NCBI RefSeq assembly: GCF_009671065.1
Contig: NZ_CP046027.1
Location: 1,798,001 to 1,862,000, forward strand
DNA from: Neisseria brasiliensis
GTDB taxonomy: Bacteria; Pseudomonadota; Gammaproteobacteria; Burkholderiales; Neisseriaceae
Length of the DNA stretch: 64,000 nucleotides
Direction of reading: 5' to 3'
The notes below the pieces were generated by a model. That model was not told where the DNA came from, ran no database searches, and worked only from the letters and a program-made list of their open reading frames with translations. Position numbers and translations under genes: made by a program. Positions 42,002 to 50,357 of the stretch are shown piece by piece. Positions within the stretch are counted from its first letter, which is position 1, and every line of letters begins with the position of its first letter.

Positions 42002-43096
42002 TTATTTGCCATCCCAAACGCGTGCCGGAACCATCACTTCGCCGCGCATGATGTTGCGGGCGGTGCGGATTAAAGCCGCGCCGTTGACCTTACCATTGCC
42101 GTCGGTTTCCAAGGCCACGCTGAACTCGCCGCTTGGGTGTTCGATGGAAAGCGAAGCCGGATTGTCGGCCACAGCCAAACCGTCGGCCACGCTGTCTTTC
42201 ATCACGCAGGCGGTGGCGATGGTGACGGCCGCCAATACGCCGATGGCTTCGTGGCAGACGTGCGGAATGAAGCAGCGGGTGTGTACTGCACCGCCGTCAA
42301 CAGGGGCATTCAGCAGACACATTTTCGGATAGTTTTTGGCAGAAACATCGCCCAAACCCATTTTTAAAGATGCAGTTAGGCGCAGCTTTTCCAAAATGGC
42401 TTTGAGTTCGTCATCGTTGTTTAATTGTTCCACGCTCTCATAGGCTGTGCGCTTCACATCGGCGGCGCGCACCAAAATCATCGGCATACCGTTGTCGATG
42501 CAGGTGGCTTCCAATTGGCCGAAACCTTCAATGTCGAACACGTCGCTGGTGTTACCGGTCGGCAAAAGGCTGCCGGCTACCGAGCCTTCGGTGTCTAAGA
42601 AACGGATGCGGATGGGGGCGGAGGTGCCGGGTACGCCGTCGATTTTGGCATCGCCGTCGTAATTGATGATGCCGTCGGGCGTTTCAACGGTGATGTCGCT
42701 CAACATGCCGGTGTTCAAGGTCAGCACGCGCACGGTCGTTTCATCGCCTTGCGCCTGAATCAAGCCTTTTTCCAAAGCAAACGGCACCACTGCCGCCAGC
42801 ATATTGCCGCAGTTGGGCTTGGTATCGACAATATCGTTTTTGGGCTGCAATTGGGCAAACAAAAATTCCAAATCCACGCCTTCTTGCTCGCTCAAAGACA
42901 CCACGCCCACTTTGCTGGTTAGAGGGTGCGCACCGCCGGCACCATCAACTTGGCGCGGATCGGGCGAACCCATGGCCGCGAGCAACACTTGATTGCGGGT
43001 CGCTTCATCGGCGGGTAAATCGGCAGCGGCGAAAAACAGGCCTTTGGAACTACCGCCACGCATCAGCATGGCAGGGACAGCGGTTTGGGCAGCCAT
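42002..43096 (-). CDS. ligU: 4-oxalomesaconate tautomerase LigU/GalD
   Basis: PrpF-family isomerase of 364 residues that converts the keto and enol or double-bond isomers of 4-oxalomesaconate before hydration. Family start VPAMLMRGGSSKGLFFAAADLP, then DGAGGAHPLTSKVGVV and DTKPNCGNMLAAVVPFALE, and the C-terminal CFIPHVCHEAIGVLAAVT. AAAGGA before the ATG at 43096 excludes the longer frame. It is divergent from the LysR gene, completing the pathway outside the main lig operon. Confidence 0.9.
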   Translation of the reverse strand: MAAQTAVPAMLMRGGSSKGLFFAAADLPADEATRNQVLLAAMGSPDPRQVDGAGGAHPLTSKVGVVSLSEQEGVDLEFLFAQLQPKNDIVDTKPNCGNMLAAVVPFALEKGLIQAQGDETTVRVLTLNTGMLSDITVETPDGIINYDGDAKIDGVPGTSAPIRIRFLDTEGSVAGSLLPTGNTSDVFDIEGFGQLEATCIDNGMPMILVRAADVKRTAYESVEQLNNDDELKAILEKLRLTASLKMGLGDVSAKNYPKMCLLNAPVDGGAVHTRCFIPHVCHEAIGVLAAVTIATACVMKDSVADGLAVADNPASLSIEHPSGEFSVALETDGNGKVNGAALIRTARNIMRGEVMVPARVWDGK

Positions 43097-43371
43097 TTCG
43101 AATCCTTTGTAATGTAGTGGTATGTAGTGGATTATTATAGGTAAAGAAATGTTTGGAAAGGCGTTGAAGCGACTATCAGCTATATCAAAATAGTATAATT
43201 GCAAAGGCCAGCTATACTATAGTCGTTTAGAATAAAATCACACACCGTTGCCAGCTTTCCTGATGTATTAAGTGTGCACGGCGGTCGCTGTCGCCTTGTC
43301 TGATTCCTATTTTAAACGACGATAAGATAATTAATATCATAAAACCAATAATTAGAGATTGAGAAAAAGTC
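43097..43371. promoter_or_regulatory. Divergent control region of ligU and the LysR gene
   Basis: 275 bases between outward-facing genes, the usual site of LysR-type binding. It contains short repeated pieces (GTAGTGGTATGTAGTGG near 43113) and ATAGT/ACTAT-type inverted pieces near 43168-43195, but no single clean T-N11-A operator that I can fix. Confidence 0.4.
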
Positions 43372-44288
43372 ATGGATTTGAAACAGTTACGATATTTTCA
43401 GCAGGTGGCGCAACAAGGCAGCTATACGCGTGCCGCCGATATTTTGGGCGTGGCGCAACCGGTATTGAGCCGCCAAATCCGCCTGCTGGAAACCGAATTA
43501 AGGCAAAACCTGCTCAATCGTCACGGACGCGGCGTTTCCCTGACCGAGCCGGGCAGGATTTTGCTGGAACACTGCGGCGTGATTTTGCAACAGATTGAAA
43601 TGATTCAGGAAGATTTGAGTTTAAACAGCGGTAAACTCAGCGGCCACATCACGCTTGGTTTGCCGCTGACGATTGCCAAATTATTGTCGCTGCCGATTAT
43701 CCGAGCGTTTCGCCAACATCTGCCCGATGCCCAATTGCGCATCACAGAAGGCTTGAGCGCGCAGCTGCAAGACCGTTTGCAGCAAGGCAAAATCGACATG
43801 GCACTGCTGTATAACCCTGCCTATTCGGCTGATGTCGAAACGCAATTGCTGTATGAAGAACGTCTGTATCTGATGGCACCGAAAAACGATCACCTGCTCA
43901 ACGCCGACACGCCGATCAACGCTGAACATTTGGCCGCCTTGCCGCTGATTCTGCCTTCCGTGCCCAATACCTTCCGCCTGCTGGTTGAGCAGGAAATGGC
44001 GCGGCACAATCTTATGCCAATATCGTGATGGAAATCGACAGCGTGGAAACCATGCTGCAACTGGTGGCAGAAGGCATGGGTTATTCGATTTTGTCGAAAT
44101 ATTCCATTGATTTGATGAACTATAAAGAATCGATTCAGGTGATTCCGATTGAGTCGCCGCAATTCGTCAGCCGCCTGTTTTTGGCGACTTCGGCCAAGCA
44201 TGCACTCACGCGCACGCAAAAAGAAGTGGATAAAATTTTGAAGCGGGTGTGTTTGAATTTGGTGGAGGAAGTTTCAGACGGCCTTTAA
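43372..44288 (+). pseudogene. LysR-type regulator, split by a one-base frameshift
   Basis: Residues 1-213 form a normal LysR protein: N-terminal HTH (DLKQLRYFQQVAQQGSYTRAADILGVAQPVLSRQIRLLE in parts) and the start of the effector domain. The frame is lost near 44011: after HNL the DNA reads CTTATGCC and soon stops (TGA at 44026), while the other frame continues as ANIVMEIDSVETMLQLVAEGMGYSIL to 44288. Adding one T to CTT(T)ATGCC restores HNLYANIVMEIDS. The intact protein would have about 305 residues. Either a real inactivation or a sequencing error. Likely regulator of ligU and the lig operon. Confidence 0.85.
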
Positions 44289-44415
44289 AGTGGATGATGA
44301 CCGTCTGAATATATGAAATACTTAAAACCACGAAAAAAAAGGCCGTCTGAAAAGTTTTGAATCATTCAAACTTTTCAGACGGCCTCGTTGTATGGAAACC
44401 CTTGATGTTAAATCT

Positions 44416-44880
44416 TTAAACCAAATCCAGCTTCTTCAATAAAGCCATGCTGGCCGAATCGACCAAGCGGAAGGTTTCGTCAAAATCGCCGGTGTACCAC
44501 GGGTCGGGCACATGGTCATAACCACTCTCGGGAATCAAATCGGTCAGCTTGAATAATTTTTCAGGATGCTTACCAAAAAGCTTTTCCAAATCACGCAAGT
44601 TGTTGTCGTCCATCGCGAGAATGTAATCGTAATGGCCGATGTCGCTGCGTTTGACTTTGCTGCTGGTAAAACCGGTGTTGTCCATGCCTTGTTGCGCCAG
44701 CATTTGCCGCGTGCCTTGGTGCATGTTTTCACCGTCGTGCCAGCCGGAAGTGCCGGCGCTGTCGGTGTGAATGCGGTGGCTGACACCGGCTTCTTCAGCG
44801 CGGTGGCGCAACACGAATTCACCCATCGGCGAGCGGCAGATGTTGCCGAGACACACGAATAAAATATGGTATGTTTTCAT
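44416..44880 (-). CDS. Low-molecular-weight protein-tyrosine phosphatase
   Basis: Cytoplasmic phosphatase of 154 residues. The P-loop C-x5-R-S is FVCLGNICRSPMGE at the N-terminus (catalytic Cys10, Arg16), and the general acid Asp is in VPDPWYTGDFDET. It follows the next gene upstream by 2 bases, so they form an operon. No capsule or tyrosine kinase gene is near. Confidence 0.93.
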   Translation of the reverse strand: MKTYHILFVCLGNICRSPMGEFVLRHRAEEAGVSHRIHTDSAGTSGWHDGENMHQGTRQMLAQQGMDNTGFTSSKVKRSDIGHYDYILAMDDNNLRDLEKLFGKHPEKLFKLTDLIPESGYDHVPDPWYTGDFDETFRLVDSASMALLKKLDLV

Positions 44881-44882
44881 GA

Positions 44883-45977
44883 TTATTCCGCGAAAAACGG
44901 GTTATGGCCTGATAATTTTAAGGCTTGCGCGTAGGTCGGCAATTCGCTGTTTTCCGGCACCACATCATGCAGCATGTAAACATGTTCCACACGACATTCG
45001 GCCATTAAATCCAAGAAATTTTGCTGGATAACGGCGATGTTGTCGGTTGGCGACAAGGTCCAAGTATAGACCTGCGGCGCAATTTCAAACGCGCTGCCGG
45101 TGGCGTTAAAGCCGAACTGAATCAGCCCGCCGGCTTTAGCGGCCACCACCACACCCACGCGCGGGCTTTGCATGCGGATCGCGCGGATGGCGTTGGTGGC
45201 GAAAACGTCCATCGCCATGCGTTGGCGCATGTGGCTGCCGGTTGTCAGTGCAGACAGCGGCGCATCAGGCGACAGGGGATTGACGAATAAGGTTAAGCCC
45301 GGCTGGGTGAGGGCTTCCTGCCATACCTGCATCAGCGGCAAAGCGGCTTTTAACAGGTTTTGATTGAGCGATTCTTGCAATTTTTTGTCACCGTAGCCCA
45401 AGGCAAACACCACATGCACCGATTGGCCGCTAGGAATCCGCAATTCAGACGGCGTAAATTGAGCGGCAAATTGCGCAGCGGCTTCAGGATTTTGTTTGGC
45501 TTCAAACCATTGGCCGGCATTGATTTCACTCAATACAGTCGACGGCACGAGAAACGGCAGCCATGTGGCCTGATTGAATGCGCGCAAATGCGGATGGTTT
45601 TCCAATACGGCAAACAACGCGGCAGTTGGTACGTTCAAAGGCAGGGTTTGTTCTTGATTGCAACCGGCCACTAACACCAAAGGCATGGCAAACCATTGGC
45701 TTTCTTCGTCTTTTTCGGCATTCAAAACCGTGGTCAGGTTATCGAGCAAGACTTTGTAACTTTCGGCATCGGCCACCATGCTCATGGCCACCGACAAACC
45801 CAAATAATAATTTTGCTGAAACATGCCGCGGATTTCGGTTTGCAGCGATTCGGCGGACAGTTTGCGCTGCGCGGCGGAAGTGCTGTGTGCCAAGTTGGAA
45901 GCGTGCAGCAAGAGATTGTTTTTAACCGGTGTTTCAGGGTAAGGTCGTGTGTCGGCAAGAATGAAAGGGGTGTTCAT
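44883..45977 (-). CDS. Conserved hypothetical protein, 364 residues
   Basis: I do not recognise the family. The protein has no signal peptide and no membrane segment. It has two halves: an N-terminal helical region (ASNLAHSTSAAQRKLSAESLQ, YYLGLSVAMSMVADAESYKVLLDNL) and a C-terminal part with motifs QSVHVVFALGYGDKKLQ, GLTLFVNPLSPDAPLSAL and VGVVVAAKAGGLIQFGFNATGSA. It is translated with the phosphatase gene. A cytoplasmic role is likely, nothing more can be said. Confidence 0.8.
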   Translation of the reverse strand: MNTPFILADTRPYPETPVKNNLLLHASNLAHSTSAAQRKLSAESLQTEIRGMFQQNYYLGLSVAMSMVADAESYKVLLDNLTTVLNAEKDEESQWFAMPLVLVAGCNQEQTLPLNVPTAALFAVLENHPHLRAFNQATWLPFLVPSTVLSEINAGQWFEAKQNPEAAAQFAAQFTPSELRIPSGQSVHVVFALGYGDKKLQESLNQNLLKAALPLMQVWQEALTQPGLTLFVNPLSPDAPLSALTTGSHMRQRMAMDVFATNAIRAIRMQSPRVGVVVAAKAGGLIQFGFNATGSAFEIAPQVYTWTLSPTDNIAVIQQNFLDLMAECRVEHVYMLHDVVPENSELPTYAQALKLSGHNPFFAE

Positions 45978-46097
45978 TTTCTACCTTTGATATTGTTGTT
46001 TTGAAAGAGCAAAGATTATAGCAATAACTGACTGAAACAGTCGGGAATCAAGCGGAAAAAATTTCTATCCGCTTGATTTATCTGATAATAGAAATGA

Positions 46098-46126
46098 AAA
46101 AAGCACTGATATGAATCAGTGCTTTT
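46098..46126 (-). terminator. Terminator of the tRNA-Val/tRNA-Asp unit
   Basis: AAAAAGCACTGAT with its complement and a 4-base loop; T run on both strands. It lies just beyond the tRNA-Asp 3' end. Confidence 0.85.
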
Positions 46127-46132
46127 TAATCT

Positions 46133-46209
46133 TGGCGCGGCGGACGGGGCTCGAACCCGCGACCCCCGGCGTGACAGGCCGGTACTCTAACCAACTGAGC
46201 TACCACCGC
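46133..46209 (-). tRNA. tRNA-Asp (anticodon GTC)
   Basis: Minus-strand cloverleaf with acceptor GCGGTGG/CCGCCGC, anticodon loop CTGTCAC on stem CCGGC/GCCGG, T-loop GGTTCGAGCC and encoded CCA. Confidence 0.97.
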
Positions 46210-46243
46210 GCAAGTAATTGTGTTGCCACAATTACAAGAAACT

Positions 46244-46319
46244 TGGTGGGTGATGACGGAGTCGAACCGCCGACATTCTGCTTGTAAGGCAGACGCTCTA
46301 CCAACTGAGCTAATCACCC
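46244..46319 (-). tRNA. tRNA-Val (anticodon TAC)
   Basis: Minus-strand cloverleaf with acceptor GGGTGAT/ATCACCC, anticodon loop CTTACAA on stem TCTGC/GCAGA, and encoded CCA. First gene of the tRNA-Val/tRNA-Asp transcript. Confidence 0.97.
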
Positions 46320-46329
46320 GAGAAGCCGA

Positions 46330-46358
46330 ATTAAACCAAATATCCGCGTTGTGCGCAA
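46330..46358 (-). promoter_or_regulatory. Promoter of the tRNA-Val/tRNA-Asp unit
   Basis: On the minus strand TTGCGC (46353-46358) and TTTAAT (46330-46335), spacer 17. Confidence 0.6.
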
Positions 46359-46427
46359 GTGATTTATGCGGATTATTTGCCAGATTATTGAAACTAAAAT
46401 AAAAATTTTCAGACGGCCTGTGTGTGA

Positions 46428-47027
46428 TTAGGATTTTTCATAAAGGAAATGGCCTAATTTATCCGCTTTTGTGTGCAGATAGCGCTCGTTTTCAACATTT
46501 TCACCAACCTGTAACGGAATGCGTGCCACTACATTAATATCGGCTTTTTGCAGCGTTTTGACTTTTTCCGGATTGTTGGTCAACAGTTTTACTTCATGCA
46601 CGCCTAAGTGATCATAAATACTTTTAGCCAAGGTGAAGTCACGTGCATCGACTGGCAGGCCGAGTTCAACATTAGCTTCCACTGTGTCACGGCCTTGGTC
46701 TTGCAATTGGTAGGCACGGATTTTGTTGATCAAGCCGATGCCTCGGCCTTCTTGGCGCAAATAAACAATCACGCCGCGGCCTTCTTGCTGCACTGCCTGC
46801 ATGGCTGCCTGCAATTGTGGACCGCAATCACATTTTTGCGAGAATAGGGCGTCGCCGGTCAAGCATTCCGAGTGGATGCGCGACAAAACCGGCAGGCCGT
46901 CTGAAACATCGCCCATCACCAGTGCCACGTGTTCTTGGCCGCTTTCTTCTTCAAAGCCATGCATGGTAAACACACCGAATTCAGTCGGCAGACGGCAGGA
47001 AGCCACGAATTTTACTGCTTTAGTCAT
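46428..47027 (-). CDS. ribA: GTP cyclohydrolase II RibA
   Basis: First enzyme of riboflavin synthesis; opens GTP to the diaminopyrimidine phosphate with a zinc ion. 199 residues. Zinc ligands Cys in HSECLTGDALFSQKCDCGPQL and the catalytic block VIVYLRQEGRGIGLINKIRAY are typical. The start overlaps the end of the upstream gene by 8 bases. No FMN riboswitch is seen upstream. Confidence 0.95.
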   Translation of the reverse strand: MTKAVKFVASCRLPTEFGVFTMHGFEEESGQEHVALVMGDVSDGLPVLSRIHSECLTGDALFSQKCDCGPQLQAAMQAVQQEGRGVIVYLRQEGRGIGLINKIRAYQLQDQGRDTVEANVELGLPVDARDFTLAKSIYDHLGVHEVKLLTNNPEKVKTLQKADINVVARIPLQVGENVENERYLHTKADKLGHFLYEKS

Positions 47028-47694
47028 CTTGTGCTTCCTCGTTGTCCACTACGTTCAACAGCGCTTTCATTGGCTCGCTTAACGCCAGCGATAAGGCCGT
47101 CCATTCGGTTAATGCGGCATCATCGGCTTGGTCTTTATCGTTAAACTCAATATGCACCACGCCCAAAACCGCACCGCTTTTGGTACAAATCGGCACCGAT
47201 ACTTGCGCCTTACTGGCCGCATTGCGTTCGCCCGAAATTTCGCCCAAAGTTATCCAATAGGCAATATCGTTGGCGACATTCATCCAGCCACTTTGCGCCG
47301 TTCGCGAAACCAGATAGATTTGGCTGTTGTCTTCATTTACATCCAAATGCGGTTCCAGCCTTAAACCTTGCTGGGTCAGCACAACCAATTTCGGTGTTAG
47401 CGTTTCAGACGGCATGTGCGCATAAACTGCCGCGGTTTTGATGTTGGCTTGGCGGCTGTATACAGAATCCAAAGCCATAAAAATTTGTTTCAATAAAGCA
47501 TCGTTATCAGCATTTGGCTCGATGTGTTCCGCCAACGTAAAGCCGTTTTTTTCCGGCCACAATACCGAGCGGTCAATCGCGGCATTGCCCATGTTAATCA
47601 CCGCCTGCGCCGCAGTATAGGCAACATACACGTCATCCACAGGCAGCTTTAAGCCTTGTGTTTGCAGGAAATCTTCAATTAATAATCTTGGCAT
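47020..47694 (-). CDS. GAF-like protein of unknown function
   Basis: A 224-residue cytoplasmic protein. The C-terminal half (QIYLVSRTAQSGWMNVANDIAYWI, VSVPICTKSGAVLGVVHIEFND) has the look of a GAF domain, in which such segments line a ligand pocket. The N-terminal half is helical. It is translationally coupled to ribA, so a link to flavin or nucleotide metabolism is possible. The start MPRLLIEDF at 47694 is preferred over the longer frame. Confidence 0.65.
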   Translation of the reverse strand: MPRLLIEDFLQTQGLKLPVDDVYVAYTAAQAVINMGNAAIDRSVLWPEKNGFTLAEHIEPNADNDALLKQIFMALDSVYSRQANIKTAAVYAHMPSETLTPKLVVLTQQGLRLEPHLDVNEDNSQIYLVSRTAQSGWMNVANDIAYWITLGEISGERNAASKAQVSVPICTKSGAVLGVVHIEFNDKDQADDAALTEWTALSLALSEPMKALLNVVDNEEAQDD

Positions 47695-47820
47695 GTGCCA
47701 TTCCTCAAGATACAGTAGCGAGACCGTCTGAAAAGGGAAAACCAAGCTTTTCAGACGGCCATTTAAAGTTAATTTATGTCGATATGAGGCTGATTATACC
47801 TTTTTTCAAGACAGGAGGCT

Positions 47821-47848
47821 TTGCATGCTTTTTAATTGTGTGTATAAT
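47821..47848 (+). promoter_or_regulatory. Promoter of tRNA-Leu
   Basis: TTGCAT at 47821-47826 and TATAAT at 47843-47848, spacer 16, about 14 bases before the tRNA. Confidence 0.75.
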
Positions 47849-47862
47849 CCGCTACTTGGTTT

Positions 47863-47947
47863 GCGGACGTGGCGAAATTGGTAGACGCACCAGATTTAGG
47901 TTCTGGCGCCGCGAGGTGTGAGAGTTCGAGTCTCTCCGTCCGCACCA
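47863..47947 (+). tRNA. tRNA-Leu (anticodon TAG), island attachment site
   Basis: Class II tRNA of 85 bases with acceptor GCGGACG/CGTCCGC, anticodon loop TTTAGGT on stem CCAGA/TCTGG, a long variable arm and encoded CCA. An integrase gene begins 197 bases downstream, so the 3' end is the probable attL of an island. Confidence 0.97.
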
Positions 47948-47951
47948 TCCA

Positions 47952-47975
47952 ACCCCTTTTAGGGGTATTTTTTTT
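47952..47975 (+). terminator. Terminator of tRNA-Leu
   Basis: ACCCCT and AGGGGT with a 3-base loop, followed by ATTTTTTTT. Its right arm also makes the first GGGGTATTTT repeat of the island. Confidence 0.75.
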
Positions 47976-48080
47976 GTCTAATGCAATCTAACGCAATCGA
48001 CCAAATTCAATACTGGAAAGGCTTTCAGGCTGATTCAATGCTTCCTTGCTGTCTAATATCGTCTAATGCCGTCTAATTGA
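47976..48080 (+). repeat. GTCTAAT iterons at 10-base spacing
   Basis: GTCTAATGCA at 47976-47985 is followed by ATCTAACGCA; then GTCTAATATC, GTCTAATGCC and GTCTAATTGA stand directly in a row at 48051-48080. The exact one-turn spacing suggests a protein-binding array, such as for integrase or an excision factor. They lie between the tRNA and the integrase gene. Confidence 0.6.
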
Positions 48081-48144
48081 ATAAACCATAAATTGGGGTA
48101 TATTTGGGGGTGTTGAAAAATACCCCTGAAAAAAATACCCCCAA

Positions 48145-49254
48145 ATGCCACTAAACGACCGACAAATAAAGAATGCAAAACCCGCTGATAAAGCCTACAA
48201 ACTGGCTGATAGTGGCGGCCTGTATCTGCAAGTTACACCAGCAGGCGGCAAGCTATGGCGGTTGAAGTACCGTATAAGCGGCAAAGAGAAATTACTTTCA
48301 ATCGGCAAATACCCAGAAATCTCTTTAGTGGAAGCCCGAGAAGCAGCCGAGAATGCCCGCCGTATGATTGTCCAAGGCCAAGACCCCGCCGCCATGAAGC
48401 AGCAGGCCAAGCAAGAGCGTAGAGCAGCCTTACTCAATACTTTTGCCCACGTCACCAAGGCATGGCACAAAAAGAACATCATGCGTAAAGGCTGGAAGCC
48501 CAATCATGCCGCCCGTGTTTGGCGGTATTTTGAAACCGATGTTTTCCCCGTTATTGGCGAAATGCCGATAAACGAAATCGGCAAGAAAGAGATAAAGGCC
48601 GTATTGGATAAAGTGACCGCGCGGGGCGTACCAGAGACCGCCGAGAAAATCAGACAATGGATAGGCGCGGTATTTACATACGCGGGCTTTGAAGAATTAA
48701 CCGACCGCAACCCCGCCGCCTTACTGCAAGGCTATATCAAGCCATCTGAAACACGCCCTATGCCCGCCTTGCCGCGTGAAGAATTGACCGAGTTTTACCG
48801 CCGTTTGATATTGGCAGACTGTAAGCAGTCAAACCGTATTTGCATTATGCTGATTATGCTTTGCTTTGCCCGCAATAAAGAGATACGCGGCGGCCAATGG
48901 CATGAAATCGACTTTGAGCGCAAGATATGGACTATCCCAGCCAAGCGCATGAAGCGGCCGCGTGAGCATATAATCCCCTTATCTGATTGGGCGATTGAGC
49001 TGTTAAACGAACTGCACGACCAAACAGGGGATACCCCCTATCTATTCCCCAGTCGCACCGCCGCCGATGGCTATATCAGTGAAAACACCGCAGGCAAAAT
49101 CATCAACGGCATGGGCTATTACGGCATTGCCACGCCCCACGGTTTCCGCTCCCTTGCAAGCAGCATTCTGAATGAGCAGGGCTATAATGCCGATGCCATT
49201 GAAAGGCAGTTAGCCCACATTGACGAAAACAGGATTTTAGAGCGGCCTAGTTAA
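48145..49254 (+). pseudogene. P4-type tyrosine recombinase (integrase), C-terminally truncated
   Basis: 369 residues. N-terminal DUF4102 arm-binding domain (LADSGGLYLQVTPAGGKLW, SIGKYPEISLVEAREAAENA), core-binding domain, then the catalytic domain with Arg in FARNKEIRGGQW, His-x2-Arg in TPHGFRSLASSIL and QLAHIDE. The chain then ends ILERPS, where the family continues to the nucleophile Tyr. With no catalytic Tyr it should be inactive. The coding sequence runs straight into a toxin-gene remnant, suggesting a deletion junction near 49240-49260. Confidence 0.85.
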
Positions 49255-49529
49255 GCATATCTGAAGCGGTACAGATTAAGCTGGTAACGCGCCATAAAGT
49301 TAGTGAAGCGGAGATACACGAAGCTTTTGCCAGCCGAGATGGCGGCATATTGGAAGATACACGCGCCGAAAACAGAACTATACCGCCGACATTATGGTTT
49401 ATCGCCGAAACCTTTAAAGGCCGTCTATTAAAAATTGTCTTTATTCAAGATGGAGAAAACACCATCATCAAAACCGCTTATGAGCCAAACCGCGAAGAGA
49501 TACGAATTTATGACAAATACAAGGATTAA
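49251..49529 (+). pseudogene. BrnT-like toxin of a type II toxin-antitoxin pair, start lost
   Basis: Read from 49251 to the stop at 49527-49529, this frame gives ISEAVQIKLVTRHKVSEAE, then IHEAFASRDGGILEDTRAE, PPTLWFIAETFKGRLLKIVF and IIKTAYEPNREEIRIYDKYKD. That pattern matches small proteins often labelled ADP-ribosyl-(dinitrogen reductase) hydrolase or BrnT-like toxins. No ATG, GTG or TTG occurs before the conserved part; it begins right after the truncated integrase. It is therefore probably cut at its 5' end by the deletion, unless a rare start is used. The antitoxin gene starts 4 bases after it. Confidence 0.6.
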
Positions 49530-49533
49530 CGCC

Positions 49534-49857
49534 ATGAACAGACAAGACGAAATGCACAAAGACACGGAAAAATGGGAAAGTAGAGAATTAGGAGCAAGCG
49601 AGACATACGCGCGCCGCGCTGATATAGACTTAAACGCCCTAGATGAATCACTAGGCTTAAAGCCTATCTCAATCCGTTTACAGCAAGGCATGATTGACGA
49701 TTTGAAAGCTATTGCCGCCTTTCATGGCATAGGCTATCAACCGTTGATTAAGCAGATTTTGGCACGTTTTATCGAGAGTGAACAAAAAATGCTGGCTAAT
49801 GAGATGATACGCGAAACACTAAAACAGCGTGAAAACCAAGACAGCGATGCGGCCTAA
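49534..49857 (+). CDS. BrnA/CopG-like antitoxin
   Basis: A 107-residue protein starting MNRQDEMHKDTEKWESRELG. Its second half, LKPISIRLQQGMIDDLKAIA followed by YQPLIKQILARFIESEQ, is a ribbon-helix-helix DNA-binding segment as in BrnA/CopG antitoxins. Placed 4 bases after the toxin remnant, it would bind the toxin and repress the pair. The start is chosen because the toxin stop lies just before it; the longer frame overlaps the toxin. Confidence 0.7.
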   Translation: MNRQDEMHKDTEKWESRELGASETYARRADIDLNALDESLGLKPISIRLQQGMIDDLKAIAAFHGIGYQPLIKQILARFIESEQKMLANEMIRETLKQRENQDSDAA

Positions 49858-49893
49858 CCGGCGCATATCTGTCAATAAACGGTTTGAAAACAC

Positions 49894-49924
49894 AAACACC
49901 AGCCGCGCCGCTGGTGTTTTTTTT
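49894..49924 (+). terminator. Terminator after the antitoxin gene
   Basis: AAACACCAGC pairs with GCTGGTGTTT across 6 bases, followed by eight T. Confidence 0.9.
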
Positions 49925-50036
49925 GCACGTTATACAGCATTTGTATAATTAGCCATGCTATGTATAATTTTGTATAAAACTGAATGCAGCCTGAACAATA
50001 CAGCCCCGACCGTTTGCAATGCGGCGGGGCTTTTTG
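49923..50036 (+). ncRNA. Candidate small RNA between two terminators
   Basis: TTGCAC (49923-49928) or TTGTAT (49941-49946) with TATAAT at 49944-49949 or 49963-49968 can form a promoter. A hairpin AGCCCCG/CGGGGCT at 50002-50031 with TTTTT ends the unit. The transcript would be about 60 bases with no reading frame. TATACA-N5-TGTATA at 49931-49947 overlaps the promoter and may be an operator. Confidence 0.35.
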
Positions 50037-50129
50037 TTGCCTAAATTATGCAATCACGTTGAATGCCGTCTATTGCATGGTAAAATGTAGCTACATTATC
50101 CGATGATTCCAAGCAAGGAAAAAGCAATC

Positions 50130-50303
50130 ATGCAAACCATGACAAGCCGTGAATTTAACCAGCAGAGCGGGAAGGCAAAGCAGGCCGCGCAAGCCGCGCC
50201 GGTTATCATAACCAATCGGGGAAAGCCTGAATTTGTATTGATGATTTATGCGGAATATCTGAAATTGACCGGCCAAGCGCAGGAAACCGCAAAGGCCGTC
50301 TGA
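50130..50303 (+). CDS. Phd/YefM-type antitoxin
   Basis: A 57-residue protein starting MQTMTSREFNQQSGKAKQAA followed by PVIITNRGKPEFVLMIYAEY, the Phd/YefM antitoxin fold. AAGGAAAAAG precedes the ATG at 50130; the upstream ATG at 50103 has no such site. A toxin gene is expected after it but only the 12-codon frame MIDKIDYIDFGA follows before the IS1016-like element. Confidence 0.8.
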   Translation: MQTMTSREFNQQSGKAKQAAQAAPVIITNRGKPEFVLMIYAEYLKLTGQAQETAKAV

Positions 50304-50357
50304 AACGTTACTGATGGAGCAGTAATATGATTGATAAAATAGACTATATTGATTTTG

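Noticed and set aside
46428..47750. FMN riboswitch upstream of ribA
   Set aside because: The ribA start overlaps the previous gene and the sequence before that gene shows no RFN pattern.
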